Below, in pieces: positions 1 to 7,377 of a stretch of 7,554 nt of DNA. The stretch is taken from contig DCIQ01000041.1 in NCBI GenBank assembly GCA_002317435.1, forward strand, positions 346 through 7,899. The letters run 5' to 3'. The DNA comes from Bacteroidales bacterium UBA1722 (GTDB lineage Bacteria > Bacteroidota > Bacteroidia > Bacteroidales > UBA932). The position numbers and the translations under genes are program-made. How positions within the stretch are numbered: the stretch's first letter is position 1; each line of letters opens with the position of its first letter. A model generated the notes under the pieces. The model made no database searches. It was given only the letters and a program-made list of their open reading frames with translations, and was not told where the DNA came from.

Positions 1-1215
1 AAAGAAGCGGCATTCATCAAAAGAGTTGAATCTCAGATTGTCAGGAAGTCTTTCACGGATTTCGATGGCTTGAGGGCGAACGTATATGCCGCCCTCGTCC
101 GGTTCCTTGAGGAGAAGGAATATCTCCGCCTGCTACCGTGGGATGCTACAATGAGCAACGGCGCCACTCTTGCAGATCTTGACGAAAAGAAGATTTCAGA
201 CTTTGTCGCTCTTGCCAGAACAAAGCGAGGATTCAAACTGGAATACACCGGGGACAACACCTTGGAAATTCTTATTGCCCTCAACTTGGCAACGGAAGCC
301 GGGCGTATCACTAATGCCGCCCTTCTATTGTTCGCAAAGAATCCGCAGCGATATTTTGTCAGCAGTGTGGTAAAGTGTATGGTGTTCCCGACCAACATTA
401 TGACGAAACCCATCCTGTCGCATCAAGTCTACCAAGGTACACTCTTCGAATTGGTTGATGCCGCAAAGGGTTTTGTCATGCAGCATATCGATGCAAGTGT
501 CAGCACCAGAAATGACAGCGTAATTGCGGACGTTGAATATGAGATACCAATGGAGGCTGTTGCAGAAGCCGTGGTGAATGCCTGTGTCCACCGCTCGTAC
601 GAGAGTAACGGTTCTGTGCAGGTGATGCTCTTCAAAGACAGACTTGAGGTGTGGAACCCTGGCACTCTTCCTTACGGTATGACCACTGCCAAGTTGAAGC
701 AGCTGCATTCTTCCGTTCCGGTGAATCCCATCCTTGCGGTTCCTGCTTTCATGGCCGGGTATATCGAACATTCCGGAACCGGCACAACAGATATAGTCAA
801 CTACTGCAAGAAGACTGGATTAAGGGAACCGGAATTTATTCAGGATGAAGATTTCAGAGTGGTGATTTGGCGTAAGGGGGCCAAAACAAATGGACCCCTA
901 TTGAATGACGCAGAAGGCGGATTTTTGACAAATGGACCCCTAAATGAACCCCAACGTGGACCCCTAAATGAACCCCAAAACCAACAAGCCGACGAATCTC
1001 AAAACGAGAAGAAAATCGAGCGATATCAGAGATACAGAAAATTAATTGAGACTCTGATTGGAAACCCGAAAATCAGCAAGCAAGAGTTGGCTGAAGTTAT
1101 GGGTGTAGGGTTGTCAACCATCAAGAGAGATATCACCTCCCTGCGCGAATCTTACCGAATAGAATGGGTTGGTCATGCAAAGACTGGTCGATGGGAAGTT
1201 GAACGGCTAAAGTAG
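1..1215 (+). CDS. RecG-like/AlbA_2-type ATP-binding transcriptional regulator, 5'-truncated
   Basis: The frame is open from the first base, so this is the C-terminal 404 residues of a longer protein; the TTG at 70 is only an internal codon. Residues 184-200 carry the E-x-x-x-N-A signature (EAVVNACVHRSY) of the 'ATP-dependent DNA helicase RecG C-terminal-like' GHKL ATPase domain. It is followed by a DRLEVWNPG strand and the glycine-rich HSGTGTTDI box at 257-265. Residues 357-381 look like a winged helix-turn-helix (KQELAEVMGVGLSTIKRDI). Proteins of this family normally begin with a Schlafen AlbA_2 domain, which would lie left of the window. They are usually predicted to be DNA-binding regulators, and despite the name they are not RecG helicases. 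The linker (about 297-326) contains a short tandem repeat. By eye, base composition is more A/T-rich than in the nifJ/fabD side, which would suit an accessory gene. Family assignment is firm; biological role is unknown. Confidence 0.85.
   Translation, partial: KEAAFIKRVESQIVRKSFTDFDGLRANVYAALVRFLEEKEYLRLLPWDATMSNGATLADLDEKKISDFVALARTKRGFKLEYTGDNTLEILIALNLATEAGRITNAALLLFAKNPQRYFVSSVVKCMVFPTNIMTKPILSHQVYQGTLFELVDAAKGFVMQHIDASVSTRNDSVIADVEYEIPMEAVAEAVVNACVHRSYESNGSVQVMLFKDRLEVWNPGTLPYGMTTAKLKQLHSSVPVNPILAVPAFMAGYIEHSGTGTTDIVNYCKKTGLREPEFIQDEDFRVVIWRKGAKTNGPLLNDAEGGFLTNGPLNEPQRGPLNEPQNQQADESQNEKKIERYQRYRKLIETLIGNPKISKQELAEVMGVGLSTIKRDITSLRESYRIEWVGHAKTGRWEVERLK
933..978 (+). repeat. 24-bp in-frame tandem repeat encoding GPLNEPQ units
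   Basis: A 22-bp unit (starting tggacccctaaatgaacc) occurs identically at 933-954 and 957-978, a 24-bp period with a 2-bp spacer. A diverged partial copy starts at 891. The period is eight codons, so copy-number change would keep the frame; the protein reads GPLNEPQ twice, with a related NGPLLND before it. It sits in the linker between the ATPase region and the C-terminal HTH domain. Seen directly in the sequence. Confidence 0.85.
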
Positions 1216-1291
1216 TCCGGAAGTCACCCCGCCGTGCAAGACCCTGCCGTAAGGCAAACTTCGGTCTTGCACGGCGGGGTGCCTTCCGGAC
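1215..1291. repeat. Long near-perfect inverted repeat (hairpin), possible terminator
   Basis: Left arm 1215-1243 pairs with right arm 1263-1291 over 29 positions, with one mismatch (1224 against 1282). The roughly 19-base apical region contains a small inner stem (tgcc 1245-1248, ggca 1253-1256). The arm core caccccgccgtgcaagac (1225-1242) matches gtcttgcacggcggggtg (1264-1281) perfectly. The structure begins on the last base of the stop codon of the upstream gene and fills most of the 128-bp gap before the YccF gene. No T-run follows the right arm, so it is not a standard Rho-independent terminator. It could still stop transcription, protect the 3' end of the transcript, or be a palindromic repetitive element. 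The remaining bases to 1343 are A/T-rich and carry nothing else I can support. Confidence 0.8.
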
Positions 1292-1343
1292 CGCTTCCAT
1301 AGATGATATATGATAAATGATTTTTTCTATGTATGTTTGTCAT

Positions 1344-1712
1344 ATGAAATTACTTGGAAATGTCATCTGGCTCATCTTCGGAGGTCTGCTGATAGCGCTA
1401 GAATATGCCGTCGGAGCCATCGCTGCCTGCATCACCGTCATCGGAATCCCTTTCGGACTCCAGCTTTTCAAGCTGGCAGCCCTCTCGCTGGTCCCTTTCG
1501 GACAGGAACACGAACCCGACCCACAGGCACCCGGATGTATTTGTCTTATATTCAACATCATCTGGATCTTTACCGGAGGTATCATCGTCAGTCTTACCCA
1601 TCTGGTATACGGGGCACTGCTATGCATCACCATAATAGGCATCCCCTTCGGAATGCAGCATTTCAAACTGATGGGACTGGCCTTCCACCCTTTTGGACAG
1701 AGACTCAGATAA
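1344..1712 (+). CDS. yccF: YccF-domain inner membrane protein
   Basis: A 122-residue, strongly hydrophobic protein matching the YccF (DUF307) family in length and architecture. It consists of two clearly duplicated halves, N6-G53 and N71-G118. Each starts with an N-[VI]-I-W hydrophobic segment and ends in IGIPFG-x-Q-x-FKL...PFG. The halves are joined by a short polar, proline-containing stretch (about 54-64). Several membrane segments are predicted by eye. The function of the family is not established; a transport or membrane-associated role has been suggested. The ATG at 1344 was chosen because MKLLGNVIW matches the usual start of the family. The ATG at 1317 would add nine atypical residues. 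The next gene starts 34 bp downstream on the same strand, so the two may share a transcript. Confidence 0.88.
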   Translation: MKLLGNVIWLIFGGLLIALEYAVGAIAACITVIGIPFGLQLFKLAALSLVPFGQEHEPDPQAPGCICLIFNIIWIFTGGIIVSLTHLVYGALLCITIIGIPFGMQHFKLMGLAFHPFGQRLR

Positions 1713-1746
1713 TCCACGTCGAATCATTATAACCAATATCAATTCA

Positions 1747-2694
1747 ATGAAAAAATTATCAATCATTTTAATGGCCGCAGCCATGGCTTTCAGCTGCTGC
1801 GGCGGTCAGCAGAGCACTTGTGAGTGCTGCTCCTGCCAGAATGAATTTTCAAAGAAACTTCCCGTAGGCGTCCAGCTCTACAGCGTCCGCACAAATCTGG
1901 AAAAAGACTTCTACGGAACTCTCAAGGCCGTAAAGGAAATGGGATATGCCGGTGTGGAATTCTATGGCGAATATTATGGAAACACTCCCGTTCAGGTAAA
2001 GCGCTGGTGTACCGAACTGGGTCTCATTCCCTTCTCGAACCACGTTCCCTTCCAATCGATGATCGACAATATCGACAAGGTGATAGAAGAGAACACCATC
2101 CTCGGCGTACAGTATATAGTCTTCCCCTATATGGATGAAGCCAGCCGTCCCGGCATCGACCCCGAACAGTTCGCCAAGACCGTGGCCGTCATCGGTGAAG
2201 TGGGAGCCAAGGTGAAAGAAGCAGGTTTCCAGCTCCTTTATCACAATCACGATTTCGAATTCGTGACACTGGCGGACGGGACCGTAGGATATGACTACAT
2301 ATTCTCATCGAATGACCGTTCGAACCTCCAGAACGAACTGGATATCTGCTGGTCAAATTATGCCGGTTTCGACCCCGCCGAAGAACTGACCAAGTATGCA
2401 GGCGGCATCCCTGTGGTTCACCTGAAAGACTACTGTCTGGAAGGGACACTGAACAGCGCTCCCTATGCCCTCATCGGCATCAGCACCGACAACTCGATGA
2501 AAGACGAGAACGGCTGGTTCGAATACCGCCCCCTCGGAATGGGTCAGGTGGATGTACCCGCAGCCATCAAAGCAGCCATCGCCGGCGGCGCCCAGTGGCT
2601 CTGCGTAGAGCAGGATGAGCCTTGCGAAGGTCTCACCAGACTCGAAGGCATCGCCAAGAGCGTGGAATACCTCCGCTCTCTGGACCTGATGTAA
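1747..2694 (+). CDS. Lipoprotein sugar isomerase/epimerase, xylose isomerase-like TIM barrel
   Basis: A 315-residue protein. The start at 1747 gives a classic lipoprotein signal peptide (MKKLSIILMAAAMAFSC) with Cys17 as the lipidation site; in-frame ATGs upstream would bury it. No acidic surface-export tag follows Cys17, so a periplasmic location is inferred. The linker is cysteine-rich (C17, C18, C25, C27, C28, C30). From residue 39 the protein reads LPVGVQLYSVR, the typical opening of the AP-endonuclease-2/xylose isomerase-like TIM barrel. Candidate metal or active-site residues are E71 (GVEFYG), H166/H168 (YHNHDFEF), D199, H225 (VVHLKD) and E288 (CVEQDE). Relatives isomerise, epimerise or otherwise rearrange sugars and sugar derivatives using a divalent metal. 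The substrate cannot be read from this window, and no carbohydrate-degradation neighbour is present on this strand to help. The fold is certain; the reaction is not. Confidence 0.88.
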   Translation: MKKLSIILMAAAMAFSCCGGQQSTCECCSCQNEFSKKLPVGVQLYSVRTNLEKDFYGTLKAVKEMGYAGVEFYGEYYGNTPVQVKRWCTELGLIPFSNHVPFQSMIDNIDKVIEENTILGVQYIVFPYMDEASRPGIDPEQFAKTVAVIGEVGAKVKEAGFQLLYHNHDFEFVTLADGTVGYDYIFSSNDRSNLQNELDICWSNYAGFDPAEELTKYAGGIPVVHLKDYCLEGTLNSAPYALIGISTDNSMKDENGWFEYRPLGMGQVDVPAAIKAAIAGGAQWLCVEQDEPCEGLTRLEGIAKSVEYLRSLDLM

Positions 2695-2714
2695 ACCACC
2701 GGACCGCCCGACAA

Positions 2715-2755
2715 ATGAAAATCCCGGAATCTGCGAAGGTCCCGGGATTTTTCAT
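2715..2755. terminator. Bidirectional hairpin terminator between convergent genes
   Basis: The stem is 2715-2727 paired with 2742-2755: ccgg/ccgg core, flanking A/T pairs, and one bulged T on the right arm. The loop is 14 bases. On + it runs into five Ts (2748-2752), as expected of a Rho-independent terminator for the lipoprotein gene ending 20 bp before. On - the opposite arm provides a run of four Ts for nifJ. The position between two convergent genes supports use in both directions. Confidence 0.8.
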
Positions 2756-2772
2756 ATTGCCCTTCGGGCAAT
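2756..2772 (-). other. Small hairpin directly after the nifJ stop codon
   Basis: A 7-bp perfect stem, attgccc (2756-2762) with gggcaat (2766-2772), and a 3-base loop. It lies two bases past the nifJ stop and abuts the larger terminator hairpin. Two hairpins in tandem at the 3' end could help termination or protect the transcript. No T-run of its own. Confidence 0.5.
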
Positions 2773-2774
2773 AA

Positions 2775-5700
2775 TTACATACTCAACTTCTTATACCCTT
2801 CATAACGCATGCGGGCGAACTCCTCGGTCTTGGCGAAAAGTTCCGCCGCGGCTTCGGGGAAGGTCTTCAGGAGGGAAGCATAGCGCACCTCACCGCGGAT
2901 GAAGTCCTGGAACTTGGTCCAGTCGGGCTCCTTCGAATCCAGGGTAAACGGGTTCTTCCCGGCCTCGGCGGCAGCAGGGTTGAATCTGTAGAGATGCCAG
3001 TATCCGCACTCTACAGCGCTCTTCTCCTCTTTCTGGGAGTGTCCCATACCGGCCTTCAGACCATGATTGATACAAGGTGCATAGGCGATTATGAGTGAAG
3101 GACCGTCATAGGCCTCGGCTTCCTTGATGGCATTGAAGAACTGGTTCTGGTTCGAACCTACGGCCACCTGAGCCACATATACATAACCGTAACTCATGGC
3201 CATCATCCCGAGGTCTTTCTTGCGCACCCTCTTGCCGGAAGAGGCGAACTTGGCGACAGCACCTGCAGGGGTAGCCTTCGATGACTGTCCTCCCGTATTC
3301 GAGTAAACTTCGGTATCGATAACCATTACATTCACGTTCTCACCGGAAGCGAGGACATGGTCCAGTCCGCCGTATCCGATATCATAACCCCAACCGTCGC
3401 CACCGAAGATCCACTGTGAACGGGCTGCTATATAATCCTTATATTTGAGCAGGGCCTTGCAGGTATCACATCCGCAGGCTTCCATCATAGGAACGATGGC
3501 ATCAGCCACTTCGCGGGTGATGGCGGCGTCACCTCTGTTAGAGAGCCATTTCTCGAACTGCTCCTTCAGTTCGGAAGAGCACTTGGTGCACTCCAGACCC
3601 TTTCTCATCAGATTGGCCACGGTATCACGCATACGCTCCGTACCTACTCTCATACCGAGACCGAACTCGGCGGCATCCTCGAAAAGCGAGTTGTCCCAAG
3701 CGGGACCGCGGCCGTTACGATCCTTGCAGTAAGGAGAAGCAGGGAACGAACCGCTATAAATAGAGGTACATCCGGTAGCGTTGGCTATCATCATCCTGTC
3801 TCCGAAGAGCTGGGTGATGGTCTTGATATAAGGAGTCTCGCCGCAGCCGGCACAGGCACCAGAGAATTCGAACAGAGGCTGTGCGAACTGTGAATTCTTC
3901 ACGTTGGCAGCCTTGGGAACCACATTGTCACGATACCCCACAGACGCGTGCAGATAATCGAAGTTGGCCTGTTCATGTGTCTGGGATTCGAGGGTGTTCA
4001 TCACGAGAGCCTTATCCTTCGCCAGACATACGTCCACACAGTTACCGCATCCGGTACAGTCCATAGGAGATACCTGTATAACGAAACGGTAGTCCTTCAG
4101 CTGGGCCTTGCCCTGAGCGTTCTTGATCTCTTTGGGTGCTTTCGAGAGTTCTTCTTCAGTGGCGAGGAAAGGACGGATGGCTGCGTGAGGGCAGGTGTAG
4201 GCACACTGGTTACACTGGATACATTTCTCGGGATCCCAGGAAGGCACGTGGGAAGCCACACCGCGCTTTTCATAAGCCGCCGTACCGGCAGGGATGGTGC
4301 CGTCAGCGAATTCACCGGTAAAGGCACTTACAGGAATATCGTTTCCGTTCTGTGCGTTCACCACGTCAGCCACATTGCGCACCCACTCGGGAGCGAGACG
4401 GTCGAAACTGGCAGGACGGAATTTGGTATGGATCGAAGCCCATTCCGCGGGAACGGGAACCTCTTCATATTCGGCACCGCGGTCCACGGCGGCATAGTTC
4501 ATGCTGACCACCTTCTCACCCTTCTTTCCATAACTCTTGTCGATGGCCTTCTTCATATATGCCACTGCATCCTCGAAAGGAATGATACCCGTGATTTTGA
4601 AGAATGCGGACTGGAGGATGGTGTTGGTTCTGTTACCCAGACCTATTTCCTCGGCGATCTTCGTGGCATTTATCACATAGAACTTCAGGTTCTTCTCCGC
4701 AACGATCTGCTTGATGTTGTCAGGAACTCTCTTCAGAGTCTCCTCGACGGACCAGAGACTGTTCAGCAGGAAAGTACCGTTCTTCTTGATACCCTTCAGA
4801 ACATCGTATTTCTGCAGATACGAAGGAACGTGGCAGGCCACGAAGTCAGGGGTGGATACCAGATAGGGAGATGTTATCTTCTCGTCACCGAATCTCAGGT
4901 GCGAGCAGGTATATCCGCCGGATTTCTTCGAATCATAGTCGAAATAGCCCTGACAATATTTCGGGGTATGCGAACCGATGATTTTTATGGTGTTCTTGTT
5001 GGCACCTACGGTACCGTCGGAACCCAGACCATAGAACTTGCATTCATAAGTGCCCTTCTTCGCCAATGAGAACTCTTCGACAGCCGGAAGGGACTTGAAT
5101 GTAACGTCATCGGTGATACCGATGGTGAAATCAGCCTTGGGCTTCTTCTGGTCCAGATTCTGGAATACGGAAAGGATCTGTGCGGGGGTGGTGTCTTTCG
5201 AAGAGAGACCGTAACGGCCGCCGATTATATAAGGAGCCTCCTCGCCCATATCGGCGAGAGTGGCCTTGACATCCAGATAGAGGGGTTCTCCCACAGAACC
5301 GGGTTCCTTACATCTGTCCAGCACAGCGATTCTCTTCACGCTCTTGGGAAGAACGCGGAGGAAGTACTTGGCTGAGAAGGGACGGTACAGACGGACTGTG
5401 ATGACACCGACCTTCTGTCCCTGAGCCGTCAGCATATCCACCACTTCGCGGACCGTCTCACATACGGAACCCATGGCGATGACGATGTTTTTCGCATCGG
5501 GAGCACCGTAATATTCGAAAGGCAGATAATGACGTCCCGTCAATTCGCTGATCTCGCCCATATATCTGGCCACTATGTCAGGGACTGCATCGTAGTACGT
5601 ATTGCACGCCTCGCGTGCCTGGAAATATACGTCTCCGTTCTGGGCGGTACCTCTGGTCACCGGGGAATTGGGATTCAGGGCACGGCGGCGGAAAGCGTCA

Positions 5701-6305
5701 AGCGCCTTGTCGCTGATCATCGTCTTCAGAGCCTCGGGGTCCAGCTTCTCTATTTTCTGTATCTCGTGGGAGGTGCGGAATCCGTCGAAGAAATGAACGA
5801 AGGGCACACTCGATTTGATGGCGGAAAGATGGGCCACAGCTGCCAGATCGTGGGCTTCCTGCACACTGGCGGATGCCAGCATCGCAAATCCTGCCTGACG
5901 GCAAGCCATCACGTCCTGATGGTCTCCGAAGATGGAGAGGGCCTGTGCGGCGATGGAACGGGCTGTAACGTGGAATACTGCAGGAAGGAGTTCTCCGGCG
6001 ATCTTATACATGTTGGGGATCATCAGCAGAAGCCCCTGTGAAGCCGTGAACGTAGTGGTCAGCGCACCGGCCTGAAGCGAACCGTGGACAGCACCTGCCG
6101 CACCTGCCTCGCTCTGCATTTCAATTACCTTTACTGTCTCTCCGAAGAGGTTCTTCTCTCCGTTGGCCGACCATTCATCCACACTCTCCGCCATGGGAGA
6201 AGAAGGGGTGATGGGATAGATGGCAGCCTGTTCGCTGAACCAATAGGCGACCTGTGCGGCAGCAGTATTACCGTCACAGGTCATAAACACTTTCTCTTTA
6301 GCCAT
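2775..6305 (-). CDS. nifJ: Pyruvate:ferredoxin (flavodoxin) oxidoreductase, single-chain
   Basis: A complete 1176-residue cytoplasmic homodimer-type PFOR that oxidises pyruvate with CoA to acetyl-CoA and CO2, passing electrons to ferredoxin or flavodoxin. All expected parts are present and align with the numbering I know for the Desulfovibrio africanus enzyme. Substrate/TPP-side residues are T33 (YPITPSS), E66 (EMQSEAGAAG) and R116. Two ferredoxin-like 4Fe-4S motifs are C695-C698-C701-C705 (CIQCNQCAYTCP) and C750-C753-C756-C760. Proximal cluster ligands are C818, C821, C846 and C1078. TPP/Mg binding is by D970 (GDGWGYDIG) and N1003 (YSNTGGQ). The second ferredoxin motif has Leu761 where Pro is usual after the last Cys. 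The start at 6305 (MAKEKVFMTCDGN) was preferred over 6314 because it matches the family N-terminus. It lies 28 A/T-rich bases after fabD on the same strand, which suggests co-transcription. Confidence 0.97.
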   Translation of the reverse strand: MAKEKVFMTCDGNTAAAQVAYWFSEQAAIYPITPSSPMAESVDEWSANGEKNLFGETVKVIEMQSEAGAAGAVHGSLQAGALTTTFTASQGLLLMIPNMYKIAGELLPAVFHVTARSIAAQALSIFGDHQDVMACRQAGFAMLASASVQEAHDLAAVAHLSAIKSSVPFVHFFDGFRTSHEIQKIEKLDPEALKTMISDKALDAFRRRALNPNSPVTRGTAQNGDVYFQAREACNTYYDAVPDIVARYMGEISELTGRHYLPFEYYGAPDAKNIVIAMGSVCETVREVVDMLTAQGQKVGVITVRLYRPFSAKYFLRVLPKSVKRIAVLDRCKEPGSVGEPLYLDVKATLADMGEEAPYIIGGRYGLSSKDTTPAQILSVFQNLDQKKPKADFTIGITDDVTFKSLPAVEEFSLAKKGTYECKFYGLGSDGTVGANKNTIKIIGSHTPKYCQGYFDYDSKKSGGYTCSHLRFGDEKITSPYLVSTPDFVACHVPSYLQKYDVLKGIKKNGTFLLNSLWSVEETLKRVPDNIKQIVAEKNLKFYVINATKIAEEIGLGNRTNTILQSAFFKITGIIPFEDAVAYMKKAIDKSYGKKGEKVVSMNYAAVDRGAEYEEVPVPAEWASIHTKFRPASFDRLAPEWVRNVADVVNAQNGNDIPVSAFTGEFADGTIPAGTAAYEKRGVASHVPSWDPEKCIQCNQCAYTCPHAAIRPFLATEEELSKAPKEIKNAQGKAQLKDYRFVIQVSPMDCTGCGNCVDVCLAKDKALVMNTLESQTHEQANFDYLHASVGYRDNVVPKAANVKNSQFAQPLFEFSGACAGCGETPYIKTITQLFGDRMMIANATGCTSIYSGSFPASPYCKDRNGRGPAWDNSLFEDAAEFGLGMRVGTERMRDTVANLMRKGLECTKCSSELKEQFEKWLSNRGDAAITREVADAIVPMMEACGCDTCKALLKYKDYIAARSQWIFGGDGWGYDIGYGGLDHVLASGENVNVMVIDTEVYSNTGGQSSKATPAGAVAKFASSGKRVRKKDLGMMAMSYGYVYVAQVAVGSNQNQFFNAIKEAEAYDGPSLIIAYAPCINHGLKAGMGHSQKEEKSAVECGYWHLYRFNPAAAEAGKNPFTLDSKEPDWTKFQDFIRGEVRYASLLKTFPEAAAELFAKTEEFARMRYEGYKKLSM

Positions 6306-6333
6306 ATATTTCAATATTTATATGTTATTAATA

Positions 6334-7242
6334 TTATTCCGATAACGTATATCCTTCCGGAGTCATCTCCAGCAGAGGAAACTCATACTCCTTCGTGCAT
6401 CTCTTGATCAGTCCCCTGAGCACCTCTCCGGGTCCGAGTTCCACGAATCTCACGGCACCGTCGGCACACATGTTGGCCACGATGGCCGTCCATCTCACAG
6501 GAGACGTCAGCTGCATGAGGAGATTCTCCTTTATCTCGTCGGGAGAAGTGTGTGGCTTCGCATCCACATTCTGGTAAACGGGACATACCGGCTCCACTAT
6601 TCGGGTAGCCTTTATCGCCTCGGCAAGCTCCTTTCCGGCCGGTTCCATAAAAGGGGAATGGAACGCCCCGCCCACCTTGAGCGGGAGGGCACGCTTGGCT
6701 CCCGCCTCCACGCAGACTTTACAGGCAGCCTGAACGGCTTCCAGGGAACCGGATATCACCACCTGACCGGGACTGTTGAAATTGGCGGGCACGACGACAC
6801 CGTCGATACCACCGCATATTTCCTCGACCTTCTCATCGGGAAGATTTATTATGGCAGCCATAGTCGAAGGGGTCTTCTCACACGCCTTCTGCATAGCGAA
6901 GGCACGTGCCGAGACCAGACGCAGTCCGTCCTCAAAACTCATCGCCCCGGCGGCCACCAGAGCAGAGAATTCTCCCAGGGAGTGACCTGCCACCATATCC
7001 GGATGGAAATCCTTCACTACTGCGGCACACCCCACTGAATGCAAGAATACCGCAGGCTGGGTGACCTTGGTCTGCCGGAGGGCGTCTTCGTCTTCTCCGA
7101 ACATTATATCAGTAATGCTGAAACCGAGTATATCATTCGCACGGGAATACATCTCCCTCACCCGGGGAAATGCGTCATATATATCCCGGGCCATTCCCGG
7201 CTTCTGTGCCCCCTGTCCGGGGAATACGTATGCTGTCTTCAT
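6334..7242 (-). CDS. fabD: Malonyl-CoA:acyl-carrier-protein transacylase
   Basis: A 302-residue cytoplasmic enzyme that moves malonyl groups from CoA to acyl carrier protein, the loading step of type II fatty acid synthesis. The sequence opens with FPGQGAQ (oxyanion-hole Gln10 region). It carries the nucleophile elbow GHSLGE with Ser88, Arg113 (SARAFAMQ; binds the malonyl carboxylate in the family), His195 (GAFHSPFM; catalytic base) and a C-terminal ELGPGEVLRGLIKR. Length is normal and nothing is missing. The start at 7242 (MKTAYVFPGQG) matches known FabD N-termini and is preceded by an A-rich stretch. Alternative in-frame ATGs at 7257, 7269 and 7284 would add 5-14 extra residues, and the last would leave almost no leader after the proposed promoter. 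nifJ follows 28 bp downstream. Confidence 0.96.
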   Translation of the reverse strand: MKTAYVFPGQGAQKPGMARDIYDAFPRVREMYSRANDILGFSITDIMFGEDEDALRQTKVTQPAVFLHSVGCAAVVKDFHPDMVAGHSLGEFSALVAAGAMSFEDGLRLVSARAFAMQKACEKTPSTMAAIINLPDEKVEEICGGIDGVVVPANFNSPGQVVISGSLEAVQAACKVCVEAGAKRALPLKVGGAFHSPFMEPAGKELAEAIKATRIVEPVCPVYQNVDAKPHTSPDEIKENLLMQLTSPVRWTAIVANMCADGAVRFVELGPGEVLRGLIKRCTKEYEFPLLEMTPEGYTLSE

Positions 7243-7295
7243 TTTTTCGGAACTCATTTCAGAACCCATCTCACGCGATAACAAATTAGTGCATG

Positions 7296-7303
7296 CAAAT
7301 ATA
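7296..7303 (-). promoter_or_regulatory. Bacteroidota-type -7 promoter element for fabD (and perhaps nifJ)
   Basis: On the - strand the sequence reads TATATTTG, an exact fit to the TAnnTTTG -7 element of the Bacteroidota primary sigma factor. It would place the transcript start near 7290, leaving about 47 bases before the chosen fabD ATG. I found no TTTG -33 element at the right distance, so confidence is moderate. The rest of the 135-bp gap (7243-7377) shows no terminator for the gene upstream, so read-through from it is also possible. Confidence 0.5.
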
Positions 7304-7377
7304 AGAATAATCTAAATATTGTTTCGGATGAATGACACTTACGAAGGAGTTTATCCTATGGACAGACGGATGACCGA

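Noticed and set aside
70..72. TTG at 70 as the start of the first gene
   Set aside because: The frame is open back to base 1 and reads sensibly through it, and the family has an additional N-terminal domain, so the gene is truncated by the window edge rather than starting here.
1215..1291. Integron attC-like recombination site
   Set aside because: The folded structure is suggestive, but the conserved GTT/AAC-type core sites of attC are absent and no integrase is in the window.
1332..1339. TATGTTTG, an exact match to the Bacteroidota -7 consensus, just upstream of the YccF start
   Set aside because: It lies only four bases before the ATG at 1344, so use would require a leaderless transcript, and no -33 element is seen. 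Probably chance in A/T-rich sequence.
1310..1732. 140-codon frame overlapping the YccF gene on +
   Set aside because: Same DNA in another frame gives an Arg/His-rich product with no family resemblance, whereas the 1344-1712 frame gives the duplicated YccF pattern.
3948..5069. 373-codon open frame on + opposite nifJ
   Set aside because: Antisense shadow of a certain gene; the translation has no recognisable motif, and long antisense frames are expected from the codon bias of nifJ.
5529..6041. 170-codon open frame on + opposite nifJ
   Set aside because: Also a shadow of the nifJ N-terminal part, whose motifs are fully explained by the - strand reading.
6550..7038. 162-codon open frame on + opposite fabD
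   Set aside because: Antisense to a well-supported fabD; low-complexity, no domain features.
7325..7373. Direct repeat cggatga (7325-7331 and 7367-7373) in the gap upstream of fabD
   Set aside because: Only seven bases, two copies, unrelated flanks; compatible with chance.
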